Source of the DNA: Peristeroidobacter agariperforans
GTDB taxonomy: Bacteria; Pseudomonadota; Gammaproteobacteria; Steroidobacterales; Steroidobacteraceae
Direction of reading: 5' to 3'
NCBI RefSeq assembly: GCF_004138335.1
Contig: NZ_RYFW01000005.1
Span: 186,001-250,000 of the forward strand
Length of the DNA stretch: 64,000 bases
Shown here in pieces: positions 17,952 to 26,406 of this stretch. A program made the position numbers and the translations under genes. The notes under the pieces were generated by a model. That model saw only the letters and a list, made by a program, of their open reading frames with translations. It searched no databases and was not told the origin of the DNA. Position 1 is the stretch's first letter. Each line of letters begins with the position of its first letter.

Positions 17952-18725
17952 ATGAATTGTAGTGCATGGGTCGCTCGGTTACTGCTGCCGGTGTTGCTGG
18001 CGGGAACCGTGTCCGCAACCACCGGCTCGACCGCCGAATTCGACGACCTGGTCGCCCGCCTGCAATTTTCCTTCTTCACCGGCGACACTCGCGCGCTCGA
18101 AGAAATGGTCGCCGAGCTCGACAGCTTCGAAGTCGATGCGAGCCTCGCCGCGATGAAGTCATATCAGCTCGCTTACGGACAGTGGAAGCTCGCGCAACTC
18201 TTGGGCGAGCCGCAGGACGAGCGTGCCGGGACCGCCACCAGATCGAGCTCCAGCAAAGCGGCCAAGAGCTGCGTTCAGCATGCACGCGATGCCATCGAGA
18301 AGGATTCGCGCATGGCCGAGATCTATGCCATCGAGGCTGCGTGTGACACGTACGAGCCCGGCTCGATGAAACACGGCTCGGCCTCGTGCATGCGTAGTAA
18401 ATCCATGCGCACCGCATTGACGCTCGGCGCCGAGAATCCGCGCGTCCTGTTCATCAATGCCTTGTGCGCGCCGGATGCTGAAGGCGACCCTGCGGCGATC
18501 GAGCGCTGGCGCGCCGTCGTCGCCAAGTTCGAGGCCGCGCCGCCCTCGCAGCCTGGCAAACCCGATTGGGGTCATGCCGAGGCGCTGACGCGACTGGGTG
18601 AAAGTTACTTGAAGCGCGGCGAGATGGTCGCGGCGCGCGATGTGCTGGAAAGAGCGCTGGTGCTTGCGCCAGACTACCGACAGGCGCAAAAGCTGTTGCA
18701 GTCCGCGGCCAATCGCCCTCGCTGA
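17952..18725 (+). CDS. Secreted TPR-containing protein
   Basis: Protein of 257 residues with a signal peptide (MNCSAWVARLLLPVLLAGTVSA) and therefore probably periplasmic. The body is helical and includes a C-terminal TPR unit (HAEALTRLGESYLKRGEMVAARDVLERALVLAPDY, split here only by numbering, about 210-244). Five cysteines in the central part (for example SCVQHARDA, AACDTYE, SCMRSK) could form disulfides after export. It starts only 28 bases from the TatD start on the opposite strand. It runs into the YgjP gene after 23 bases. No specific function recognised. Confidence 0.75.
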   Translation: MNCSAWVARLLLPVLLAGTVSATTGSTAEFDDLVARLQFSFFTGDTRALEEMVAELDSFEVDASLAAMKSYQLAYGQWKLAQLLGEPQDERAGTATRSSSSKAAKSCVQHARDAIEKDSRMAEIYAIEAACDTYEPGSMKHGSASCMRSKSMRTALTLGAENPRVLFINALCAPDAEGDPAAIERWRAVVAKFEAAPPSQPGKPDWGHAEALTRLGESYLKRGEMVAARDVLERALVLAPDYRQAQKLLQSAANRPR

Positions 18726-18748
18726 GTTCGTTACTGTCGACCCGATTC

Positions 18749-19483
18749 ATGTCCGCACAATTGCAGCTGTTCGAGTCACGAGACTCTTCCGAGCGCTGGA
18801 CCGTGCGCGTCAGTCGTCGTGCGCGTCGCATGTCGGTGCGTGTGTATCCGGGCGGCCGCGTCGAGGTCGTCGTGCCGCCGGGCGTACCACCCGTCACGGT
18901 GCAACGATTCGTCGGCACACACAGCCAATGGATCGCTCGTCGGGTCGAAGATTTGAGCGCGGTCGGAGCACCGATGACCGCGGGCCCGCCGAGCGAGATT
19001 CAGGTGCCGGCGATCGGGCGCAGTTTCAAAGTCGACTACCAGCACACCCGCTCGACCTCCATTCGGCCACAGTTGTTCGACGATGGCGTGCTGCGAATTT
19101 TCGGCCCGATCCATGACGAGGCGGCGATCGCCACGGCGTTACGCCAGTGGCTGTCCGACTTGGCCTACGATGAGCTCGGCTCGCAGCTCAAAGTCGTCGC
19201 GCGCGAGCTCGGATTGAGTTTCAGTCGTATACAAATTCGCCGTCAGCGCACGCGCTGGGGCAGCTGCTCGGCCACCGGCACGATCAGCCTCAATGTCTGC
19301 CTGATGTTTCTCGATCCGGCGGTGGTGCGTTACTTGTTCGTGCACGAGCTTTGTCACACGCGCCACATGAATCATTCGCCGCGATTCTGGGCGCTGGTCG
19401 AGCACCACGAGCCGGACTATCGCCGCCTGGATCGCGAGCTGCTGAAAGGCTGGCAATCGGTGCCGGCCTGGATGTTCGAATAG
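18749..19483 (+). CDS. YgjP-like zinc metallopeptidase domain protein
   Basis: Cytoplasmic protein of 244 residues of the YgjP/DUF45 (M48-like) family. The C-terminal half has the family hallmark RTRWGSCSATGTISLN followed by the zinc-binding HELCHTRHMNHSPRFW (HExxH plus a third His). The N-terminal half contains the usual beta-rich lead-in SRRARRMSVRVYPGGRVEVVVP-type block (about 22-43). Family members are often next to restriction or repair genes, but here the neighbours are a TPR protein and kynA, so context gives no partner. The substrate is unknown. Confidence 0.85.
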   Translation: MSAQLQLFESRDSSERWTVRVSRRARRMSVRVYPGGRVEVVVPPGVPPVTVQRFVGTHSQWIARRVEDLSAVGAPMTAGPPSEIQVPAIGRSFKVDYQHTRSTSIRPQLFDDGVLRIFGPIHDEAAIATALRQWLSDLAYDELGSQLKVVARELGLSFSRIQIRRQRTRWGSCSATGTISLNVCLMFLDPAVVRYLFVHELCHTRHMNHSPRFWALVEHHEPDYRRLDRELLKGWQSVPAWMFE

Positions 19484-19580
19484 CCCCGGCGGGCTTTGTA
19501 GGTATACCGAGACGGGGCGGGGTTGACACGGCCGCCTGCCGCGCAGACCCTGCCGTTCATCTGCCACTTTTCCTTGCAAC

Positions 19581-20438
19581 ATGTCCAGTTCCGACACGCC
19601 CACGCGCCGTCCCGTCGACTTCTCCGATGAACAGGTCCACTGGGACCTCGGCGAATCGCAAAGTTATGGCGAATACCTGGCCTTGAACCAGATTCTCTCC
19701 GCGCAACGCCCGGTCTCCTTCGAGCACGATGAGATGCTGTTCATCATCATCCACCAGGCCTCGGAGCTGTGGATGAAGCTGTGCCTGCACGAGCTCACGG
19801 CCGCGCGTGAGCACATACGCCGCGATGACTTGGGTCCCTCGTTCAAGATGCTGGCGCGTGTGTCGAAGATTCAGCAGCAGCTGGTGCAGTCGTGGGATGT
19901 GCTCGCGACCATGACGCCGGCGGAATACTCGTTGTTTCGCAATCAGCTCGGCCGCTCCTCGGGCTTCCAGTCAGTGCAGTACCGAATGCTCGAGTTCATC
20001 ATCGGCAACAAGAACGCCGATACTATCGAAGTCCATCGTCGCGATCCGAAAGCGTATGAGGATATGCAGCGGGCGCTGCAGAGCCCGAGCATCTACGATG
20101 AAACATTGCGGCTATTGAGCCGGCGCGGGTTCGAGATCCCCGCGGAATATCTGGATCGCGATTGGTCGCAGCCGTATCAGCCGAGCAAGCAGGTCGCGGC
20201 GGCCTGGCTGGCGGTTTATCACAGCGTCGAGGACAACTGGGACCTGTATGACCTCGCCGAGAAGCTCGTCGACCTGGACCACAAATTCCAGCTCTGGCGT
20301 TTCAGTCACATGAAGACGGTGGAGCGCATCATCGGATACAAGCGCGGCACAGGTGGCACCGGCGGCGTGTCGTATTTGAACAAGGCGCTCGAGCTGCGGT
20401 TCTTCCCGGAGCTGTGGACGATTCGCACGTCGATGTGA
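19581..20438 (+). CDS. kynA: Tryptophan 2,3-dioxygenase
   Basis: Heme enzyme of 285 residues opening the indole ring of L-tryptophan to N-formylkynurenine, the first step of the kynurenine pathway. Family blocks are LIIHQ-type FIIIHQASELWMKL (distal His and substrate pocket), RSSGFQSVQYR, and the proximal heme ligand His in WRFSHMKTVERIIG, followed by GTGGTGGVSYL. Bacterial TDOs are about 280-300 residues, so it is full length. No other kynurenine gene is in the window. The ATG lacks a visible Shine-Dalgarno. A GC-rich hairpin follows directly after the stop. Confidence 0.95.
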   Translation: MSSSDTPTRRPVDFSDEQVHWDLGESQSYGEYLALNQILSAQRPVSFEHDEMLFIIIHQASELWMKLCLHELTAAREHIRRDDLGPSFKMLARVSKIQQQLVQSWDVLATMTPAEYSLFRNQLGRSSGFQSVQYRMLEFIIGNKNADTIEVHRRDPKAYEDMQRALQSPSIYDETLRLLSRRGFEIPAEYLDRDWSQPYQPSKQVAAAWLAVYHSVEDNWDLYDLAEKLVDLDHKFQLWRFSHMKTVERIIGYKRGTGGTGGVSYLNKALELRFFPELWTIRTSM

Positions 20439-20459
20439 GGGCGGGGCAGCGCCGCCCTT
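20439..20459 (+). terminator. GC-rich hairpin after kynA
   Basis: AGGGCGG and CCGCCCT form a seven-base stem with a seven-base loop starting at the base after the kynA stop codon. The following T-tract is very short, so termination may be weak or Rho-assisted. Confidence 0.45.
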
Positions 20460-20551
20460 AGTGAATTCCTAAACACCCTGACACTCGGGCGCCGCCAGCA
20501 TCGGGCTTTCCTCGCATGCTTGGCGATGCCCTAATCGCGTCGATCGCGCAA

Positions 20552-21145
20552 TCAACCCGCTGCGGTCGAAGGGCGAGTGACGAACATTTCCAATCCTGCC
20601 GCGAGCGCCGCGCGGGTTTCTTCAAGCGATCGATCCGTGGCAAGGGCGTTCCAAAGCATTCCGTCGATAAAAGCGGAGATGCTCAACGCGGTTTGTCGTG
20701 CATCCATGCGCAGAGCGATTTCACCGCGATCCGCAAAGAGCTGCAGGCGATCGGCGAGCAGTCGAATCGAGGTTTCCAGAAACGGCTTGTAGACATCGTG
20801 CAGCTTGCCCGGCCGAGCACTCTCGGCGTGCAAGTTCAAGCGCAGGCGGACCACCGTCGTGATATCGAAACCGAGTTGCTCGCCGACCGAGGAAGCCATC
20901 GTCTTGAACTCCAGCCAGGTATCCGGAAGGGAGGCCTCGGTCATGGTTCCGTAGCGAAGAGCGGCAAGGATGATTTCATCTTTGTTGGAGAAGTGGACGT
21001 AGAGCGCCCCGGCGCTGAGCTGCGCCTTCTCACAAATGTCCGAGACCGACGAGCGCTCGATGCCTTTTTCAGCGATGCACTCGATGGCGGCCCGGACGAT
21101 TCTTTCCTGCTGCGCTCCCATATGCGCGGCGTCGCGCTTTGGCAT
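20552..21145 (-). CDS. TetR family transcriptional regulator
   Basis: Repressor of 197 residues. The N-terminal helix-turn-helix domain reads ERIVRAAIECIAEKGIERSS, then VSDICEKAQLSAGALYVHF, then SNKDEIILAAL, a clear TetR_N pattern; the C-terminal ligand-binding part resembles the BetI/AcrR type. GGGGGAGG lies seven bases upstream of ATG 21145, which settles the start although the frame is open further. It is divergent from the TonB receptor-hydrolase-MFS genes, and the inverted repeat at 21223-21248 is its most likely operator. It should control itself and the three-gene module in response to the transported compound. Confidence 0.92.
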   Translation of the reverse strand: MPKRDAAHMGAQQERIVRAAIECIAEKGIERSSVSDICEKAQLSAGALYVHFSNKDEIILAALRYGTMTEASLPDTWLEFKTMASSVGEQLGFDITTVVRLRLNLHAESARPGKLHDVYKPFLETSIRLLADRLQLFADRGEIALRMDARQTALSISAFIDGMLWNALATDRSLEETRAALAAGLEMFVTRPSTAAG

Positions 21146-21222
21146 GCCTGTACCTCCCCCGACTGTTGTACCAAATCGCCTTCGCTCAGGCGGCGCTTGA
21201 CAACAGATAGAAAAAAAACGAA

Positions 21223-21248
21223 CGTGTGTTTTCTTATTATAACACACG
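21223..21248. promoter_or_regulatory. Inverted repeat over divergent promoter, probable TetR operator
   Basis: CGTGTGTT and AACACACG are perfect eight-base arms separated by ten bases. The AT-rich centre contains TATTAT on the plus strand (21235-21240) and a consensus TATAAT on the minus strand (21241-21236), so binding would cover -10 boxes in both directions. The site ends 13 bases before the TonB receptor start codon. Confidence 0.6.
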
Positions 21249-21261
21249 GGAGCGGCCGGCA

Positions 21262-23463
21262 ATGACGACGACGACAGGGGTGTTCGGAGCGGTTCTCGCT
21301 ATGGCTGGCGCGCTGCCTGCCACCACGTTGGCTCAAGTTTCGACGGAAAATTCTGAGCAGGATCAATTCGTTCTGGAGGAAATCCTGGTCACCGCCCAGA
21401 AGCGGCAGGAGCGCCTCATCGAAACGCCGCTGTCCGTGACTGTGCTGACGGCGGACGCGCTCGACGATCTGAACGTCCGACAGCTTCGGGATTTTGCGAA
21501 CACGGTCCCGGCGCTCTCGTATACCTCCGCTGGCGTTGGACAGTCCCAGTTGACATTGCGCGGGGTCACCGCAGGGCACGATATCGGTCCGACCGTGGGC
21601 GTATATGTCGATGATGTGCCTTATGGGTCGAGCAGTGCGTTTTCGAACGCGTCCTCGCTCGCACTCGACGTGGGCATCACGGACCTCGAGCGCATCGAGG
21701 TCTTGCGTGGGCCGCAAGGCACGCTTTATGGCGCCAGCACGATGGGCGGCCTGCTCAAGTACGTCAGCACCGCGCCGGACCGCACCGAATATCAGAGCGA
21801 AGTGCGTGCCGGCGTCTCGACGACCAAGCACGGCGGGGTGAACTATGACGGCGGTGCAACCCTCAACGCCCCCTTTGCGGCCGGCAAGGCGGCATTGCGC
21901 GCGAACGGCTTCTACGCTTACGAAGACGGCTACGTCGAGAACGTCAGCATGGACGATGACGGCGTCGGCCGCTCGCGCGTCTATGGCGGCAGGCTCGATA
22001 TGCTCGTCGCAGCCTCCGACGCGTTGACGGTCCGCTTGGTCGGATTTGCGCAGAACATTCATCGGGACGGCACACCCGTCGTCGATTTCTCTTTGTCGGG
22101 CGAGCGCATCGGCGGCGAGTTCGAGCAACGACGTTTGTTTGCAGAGCCGTTCGATCAGCATTTTCGGCTCGCGAGCGGCACGGTGGCTTACGAGGCAGAC
22201 GTTGCAACACTCACCTCGATCACGAGTTATCAAACTTCGGATGTCAGCTTCCGGCAGGACGCATCGGCCGTGTATGTGCCGGCGCTCGGCGCGTTGGGGC
22301 TCGAACTTGGTAGGGTTGCGATCAACCAAGACCGCTCGGTGGACAAGTTCACCCAGGAGATCCGGCTCGGCTCCGAGGGCGAGGCGCCCGTGCAATGGTT
22401 GGTCGGTGCGTTCTACACCGATGAGAAAAGCGGCAACGGGCAACTCAGCGAGGAATACGATCCAAGCGGTGCAGTCTTCCCGTTGCATCTGGCCACGGTT
22501 TCCATCCCCAGCAGGTACGAAGAGATTGCCGGCTTCGGCAACGTCACCATTCAACTCGGCTCGCGCTTTTCGATATCCGGTGGATTGCGCTATGCCGAAA
22601 ATCGCCAGCGCTTCGAACAGGACGCTTCGGGCTTGCTCGTGGGCTCGACGCCTGAGACCTCGTCCACGGACGATGTGACTACCTATCTCGCCAATGCCCG
22701 ATATGAAATCAGTCCGAACGCAAGTGCCTACGTGCGCTATGCGACGGGCTACCGACCCGGTGGGCCCAATTTCGTGGTCCTCGATCCGGGCACGGGCACA
22801 CCGCTCAATGACGGGACGTTCGAGGCGGACACCCTCGATAGCTACGAGATCGGCCTGAAGGCGAACAGCGCGGATCGAGTTTTTGCGATCGATGCGGCGG
22901 CTTATCGGATCGATTGGAGCGATGTCCAAGTCTCTTCGGCCGCCGGCGGCGTTTCCATCATCGACAATGCGGGGCGGGCGCGGATCGATGGTGGTGAGCT
23001 GACACTCACGGGCCGCGCGGGCGCAAGCATTACCGCGACCGGTGCATTTGCCTATCAGCGCGCGCGGCTCATCGATCCCAGCGTTGAGTTGGGTGCGGCG
23101 GCAGGCGAGCGATTGCCGAACGTGCCGAAGCTCACCGCCGCGCTCAGCGTGGATTATCGCAGCCCTTCTGAGACGGGATGGCAACCGACCGCTGGCGCCA
23201 CGTTGCGATACGTTGATGATCGAACGGCTTCCTTCAACGGCAGCATCGGATTTCCGCAGTACCGGTTGCCTTCGTACGCGGTCTTGGATTTGCGCTCCGG
23301 GATCACGATCGATTCGATTGACCTGAATCTCTATGTCCGTAACGTGCTCGACCGACGCGGCCAGGTGTCGGCAGAGACGTTCCTTTCCGCCTTCGGCGGC
23401 CCTGCGCACGTCACGCTGGTTCAACCGCGAACTGTGGGCATCTCCGCGATCGCTCGCTTCTAA
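21262..23463 (+). CDS. TonB-dependent outer-membrane receptor (module)
   Basis: Outer-membrane beta-barrel importer of 733 residues. It has a signal peptide (MTTTTGVFGAVLAMAGALPA, cleaved after TTLAQ), a TonB-box-like segment EEILVTAQKRQER, a plug domain (about 45-165) with the conserved IEVLRGPQGTLYGASTMGG, and a 22-strand-type barrel ending in aromatic Phe (ISAIARF). It belongs to the large group of receptors annotated as siderophore receptors but seen in many oligotrophs with catabolic genes. GGGAG precedes ATG 21262. It is the first gene of a module with a serine hydrolase and an MFS transporter, so the imported compound is likely an organic substrate rather than iron; its identity is unknown. 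Confidence 0.93.
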   Translation: MTTTTGVFGAVLAMAGALPATTLAQVSTENSEQDQFVLEEILVTAQKRQERLIETPLSVTVLTADALDDLNVRQLRDFANTVPALSYTSAGVGQSQLTLRGVTAGHDIGPTVGVYVDDVPYGSSSAFSNASSLALDVGITDLERIEVLRGPQGTLYGASTMGGLLKYVSTAPDRTEYQSEVRAGVSTTKHGGVNYDGGATLNAPFAAGKAALRANGFYAYEDGYVENVSMDDDGVGRSRVYGGRLDMLVAASDALTVRLVGFAQNIHRDGTPVVDFSLSGERIGGEFEQRRLFAEPFDQHFRLASGTVAYEADVATLTSITSYQTSDVSFRQDASAVYVPALGALGLELGRVAINQDRSVDKFTQEIRLGSEGEAPVQWLVGAFYTDEKSGNGQLSEEYDPSGAVFPLHLATVSIPSRYEEIAGFGNVTIQLGSRFSISGGLRYAENRQRFEQDASGLLVGSTPETSSTDDVTTYLANARYEISPNASAYVRYATGYRPGGPNFVVLDPGTGTPLNDGTFEADTLDSYEIGLKANSADRVFAIDAAAYRIDWSDVQVSSAAGGVSIIDNAGRARIDGGELTLTGRAGASITATGAFAYQRARLIDPSVELGAAAGERLPNVPKLTAALSVDYRSPSETGWQPTAGATLRYVDDRTASFNGSIGFPQYRLPSYAVLDLRSGITIDSIDLNLYVRNVLDRRGQVSAETFLSAFGGPAHVTLVQPRTVGISAIARF

Positions 23464-23528
23464 CACCATCAGATATGGATCGGCAGCGCCGGCGACGCGG
23501 GCGAGGCCGATCCCACCGGAGTAATGTC

Positions 23529-25085
23529 ATGAGTTCCTGTGCAATCGTCGATGCCGCCGCGCTCGACGAGCTCTTTGTCCCCTACGATCGCACCGACAGT
23601 CCCGGCTTCGCCGTGGGCATTGCCCTGAACGGGATCCCTCGATATCGCCGTGGGTTCGGCATGGCGAACGTTGAACTGCCCGTGGCGTTGTCGCCTGGCA
23701 TTCGGATGCGGATCGGTTCGACCAGCAAACATTTCTGCGTGCTTGCGGTGATGCTACTGGTCGAGCGAGGCCGCTTGTCGATCCACGACTCTCCGAGAAA
23801 ATATTTGCCAGAGCTGCCGGCGTGGGCCGATGCGATGACGATCGAGCAGCTCATGAGTCACACCAGCGGGATGCGCGACAGCCTCGATCTCGTATTCCAC
23901 TCGCATGGCCCGGGAGTCCCGGTCCCCTCGGGCTTTCAGCTGCGCATGCTCAGTGCGCTCGATAGCGTGAACTTCGCACCGGGAACCGACTGGAATTACA
24001 ACAACGGCGGCTATGTGCTGCTCTCGGAGATCGTCGAGCGCTTGAGCGGACAACCGTTCGGCGCGTACTTGAAAGAGCACGTCTTCGATGCAGTGGGGAT
24101 GCACGACACCGTGCTTCGTGAGCTCGATACGGATCTGCTCTCGAACAGCGCCACGCTGCACATCGCGAAACCCGGCGGTGGCTACATGCGAGGCATTTTC
24201 GGGCCGGCCATCAAAGGCGAGGGCGGTATCGTTTCCACAGTCGATGACATGCTGAAGTGGCTCCGACATATGTCTGCGCCCCTTGTGGGTTCCGCAGCCA
24301 CGTGGGCAGCGATGCGCACTGCGCTCACTACGCATGGCTACGGGTTGGGATTGGTCATGAGCAAGCATCGAGGGCAGCGCACCGTCCATCACGCAGGTGG
24401 AGTGGTTGGGGGCTCCAGCCAGATGATCAAGTTCATCGATCATGAACTCGACATCATCGTGATGACGAACGGGAGCATGGCGGTGGACATGTATCGACTG
24501 GTCGATGCGATCGCCGACCGATGCCTGCCTGGCCTGCCGCCTGCGCCTCAGGACGTTCCCGCCGAGCCCGTGACCGGAACGTTCTATTCGCAACGTACTG
24601 GCCGGGTGCTGCGCCTGGTCGGCGATGAAGGCCGACAGGCCGTCGTCATTAGCGGTATGACGTTGCCCGCGCTGCGCAGTGAAGGCGCAGCGATCTCGGT
24701 ACCGATCCTGCCGTCCGACTTGATCATCCGTCCCGTGTTTGCCAGCGAGGCCCCGGTTCAAGCACTGAATATCACCGAGTTTGGACGAGCCGACCGATTG
24801 GAGCGCGTCGAACCGCCGGCGTCATACGACAGTATCGTGGGTGAATACTCGAGTGCTGCGGGGTTGACTGCTTCCGTGTTCGTGCAAGCGAACGGGCGGA
24901 CGCGCATGCGATTGCGCTGTGACTCCGGGCGCGCTGAGTACCAGCTCGATTGCATCGGACCCGGGTTGTGGCAAGCGGCCTCAGCGTCGCTGATGCCGCT
25001 CGGAGGAACGCTCGAGGTGAGCAGGGGTGGATTCGAGTTCACGACCGGGCGCACCATCCGTCTTCACTTCGAGCGTGCGCAGTGA
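23529..25085 (+). CDS. D-aminopeptidase-like serine hydrolase (S12/class C fold)
   Basis: Protein of 518 residues without signal peptide, so probably cytoplasmic. The N-terminal beta-lactamase-fold domain (about 1-335) has the nucleophile motif S-T-S-K in GSTSKHF, the Y-x-N-type WNYNNGGY, and HHAGGVVGG in the KTG position. The remaining about 180 residues form a C-terminal beta-rich part. Total length and order match Ochrobactrum D-aminopeptidase (520 residues, two C-terminal barrel domains), as does the stretch GEGGIVSTVDDMLKWLR. It may release N-terminal D-residues from peptides or hydrolyse esters or amides; family VIII esterase is the alternative. GGAG lies seven bases before ATG 23529. 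Its stop overlaps the MFS start. Confidence 0.85.
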   Translation: MSSCAIVDAAALDELFVPYDRTDSPGFAVGIALNGIPRYRRGFGMANVELPVALSPGIRMRIGSTSKHFCVLAVMLLVERGRLSIHDSPRKYLPELPAWADAMTIEQLMSHTSGMRDSLDLVFHSHGPGVPVPSGFQLRMLSALDSVNFAPGTDWNYNNGGYVLLSEIVERLSGQPFGAYLKEHVFDAVGMHDTVLRELDTDLLSNSATLHIAKPGGGYMRGIFGPAIKGEGGIVSTVDDMLKWLRHMSAPLVGSAATWAAMRTALTTHGYGLGLVMSKHRGQRTVHHAGGVVGGSSQMIKFIDHELDIIVMTNGSMAVDMYRLVDAIADRCLPGLPPAPQDVPAEPVTGTFYSQRTGRVLRLVGDEGRQAVVISGMTLPALRSEGAAISVPILPSDLIIRPVFASEAPVQALNITEFGRADRLERVEPPASYDSIVGEYSSAAGLTASVFVQANGRTRMRLRCDSGRAEYQLDCIGPGLWQAASASLMPLGGTLEVSRGGFEFTTGRTIRLHFERAQ

Positions 25086-26386
25086 GCGCGCAAGGCTTCC
25101 CGGAGGCGACAGCCGCGCGCCGCGCCATCATTGTGCTGGCGTGCCTCGGCTTTGTCGCGACCATGGATCTGACACTGACGGCGCTGCTCATCGAGCCCAT
25201 GAAGCAGGAGATGGCGCTTACTGACATTGACATCGGACTGTTGCAGGGAAGCGCCTTCGGGCTTGCGTTCGGTATCGCCTCGATCCCGATGGGCCGAATG
25301 ATTGATCGCTATTCCCGTGTGCGCCTGATGACATTCGGCTTGGTGCTGTGGACCTTCGCTATCGTAGGTACAGGTCTGGCGCGAAGTTTCACTGTGCTGG
25401 TGATCTGCAGAGTTTTCTTGGGCGTGGTTGCTGCGTTGCTGATTCCGGCCGCGTTGTCATTGATCGCCGACCTGTTTCCAGCGCAGCGGCGCGCCGTCAT
25501 GACGAGCGTCTTTGCCATGGGTCAGGCGACGGGCCAGGCCTTCGGCATCCTGTTCGGCGGCATCGCATTTGACTGGCTCACTCGCCAGGTCGCAAGCCAG
25601 CCCGACGCTCTCGACGGACTTGCACCGTGGCGCGTGCTGTATGTCTCGGCAGGTGCGATTGGCGCATTGCTGCTCATCTTTCTGCTGTCGTTACGCGAGC
25701 CTGCTCGTCAGGAGCGTGCATCCGACTCATTGTCTTTCAAAGCCGCCATGCAAGCACTCAGCGAACACAAGAGTTTCCTTGTGCCGCTGCTCATCGCCAC
25801 CATCGGCGCCACGGTGGTTTTCCAGGCGGCGCACGTCTGGTCAGCGCCTTTGCTGATTCGCAATCACGGACTGAGCCCGGGAGCCTTCGCGGGTTGGTTG
25901 AGCGCCATCGTGCTTGGCACCGGCATCCTCGGTGCTCTTGCGGGAGGACAATTGGCTGAGTTGGGACGCAAGCGAGCAGGGCGCGCAGGCGTGCTCGTAC
26001 CTGCGCTCGTGGCAGCGTTCGCCATCGTGCCTTTGACCATGTATGCGATCGTGTCTGGCGTGGCAACGCTGGCGGTGCTGCTGGCACTGGTGCTTCTGTT
26101 CAGCGTCATCATTGCGACGGTATCCGTCGTGGCGATTACGCTCAACGTTCCGAACGAGATTCGCGGATTGGCGCTCGGCGCAAATGTGCTCGCAACGGGC
26201 ATGTTTGGCGCCACCCTCTCGCCCACACTGGTTGGCTTCGTGAGTAGCGCATTGGGCGGTGAAACGCAGCTAGGAACGGCGGTGACGGCCGTGAGCGCAC
26301 CTGCTGCTCTTTGCGCGGCACTTTTCTTTTATATATCTATGCGCTCCGCTTCGAGTGACGCCGCACCTGCGCTAAGCAGGGTCTAG
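25082..26386 (+). CDS. MFS transporter (module)
   Basis: Inner-membrane secondary transporter of 434 residues with about twelve hydrophobic segments. The loop between helices 2 and 3 reads GRMIDRYSRVRLM, the MFS cytoplasmic signature, and the second half repeats it as AGGQLAELGRKRAG. The start is GTG 25082, which overlaps the hydrolase stop (GTGA), so translation is coupled. The layout is closest to Spinster-like/ACS-type MFS proteins that move organic solutes. Within the module it should carry the compound delivered to the periplasm by the TonB receptor into the cytoplasm, or export a product. Confidence 0.9.
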   Translation: MSAQGFPEATAARRAIIVLACLGFVATMDLTLTALLIEPMKQEMALTDIDIGLLQGSAFGLAFGIASIPMGRMIDRYSRVRLMTFGLVLWTFAIVGTGLARSFTVLVICRVFLGVVAALLIPAALSLIADLFPAQRRAVMTSVFAMGQATGQAFGILFGGIAFDWLTRQVASQPDALDGLAPWRVLYVSAGAIGALLLIFLLSLREPARQERASDSLSFKAAMQALSEHKSFLVPLLIATIGATVVFQAAHVWSAPLLIRNHGLSPGAFAGWLSAIVLGTGILGALAGGQLAELGRKRAGRAGVLVPALVAAFAIVPLTMYAIVSGVATLAVLLALVLLFSVIIATVSVVAITLNVPNEIRGLALGANVLATGMFGATLSPTLVGFVSSALGGETQLGTAVTAVSAPAALCAALFFYISMRSASSDAAPALSRV

Positions 26387-26406
26387 CGATGGTTGCGGGA
26401 CGCTCT

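Noticed and set aside
19523-19528. TTGACA before kynA as a promoter
   Set aside because: No -10-like hexamer at 16-18 bases downstream; the hexamer alone is not enough.
21197-21202. TTGACA as -35 of the TonB receptor gene
   Set aside because: The nearest -10-like box, TATTAT, is 32 bases away, too far for a standard promoter.
20941-23469. An 842-codon minus-strand frame opposite the TonB receptor
   Set aside because: Its composition is that of an antisense frame; it would run into the TetR gene in another frame. The receptor and TetR proteins are both clear.
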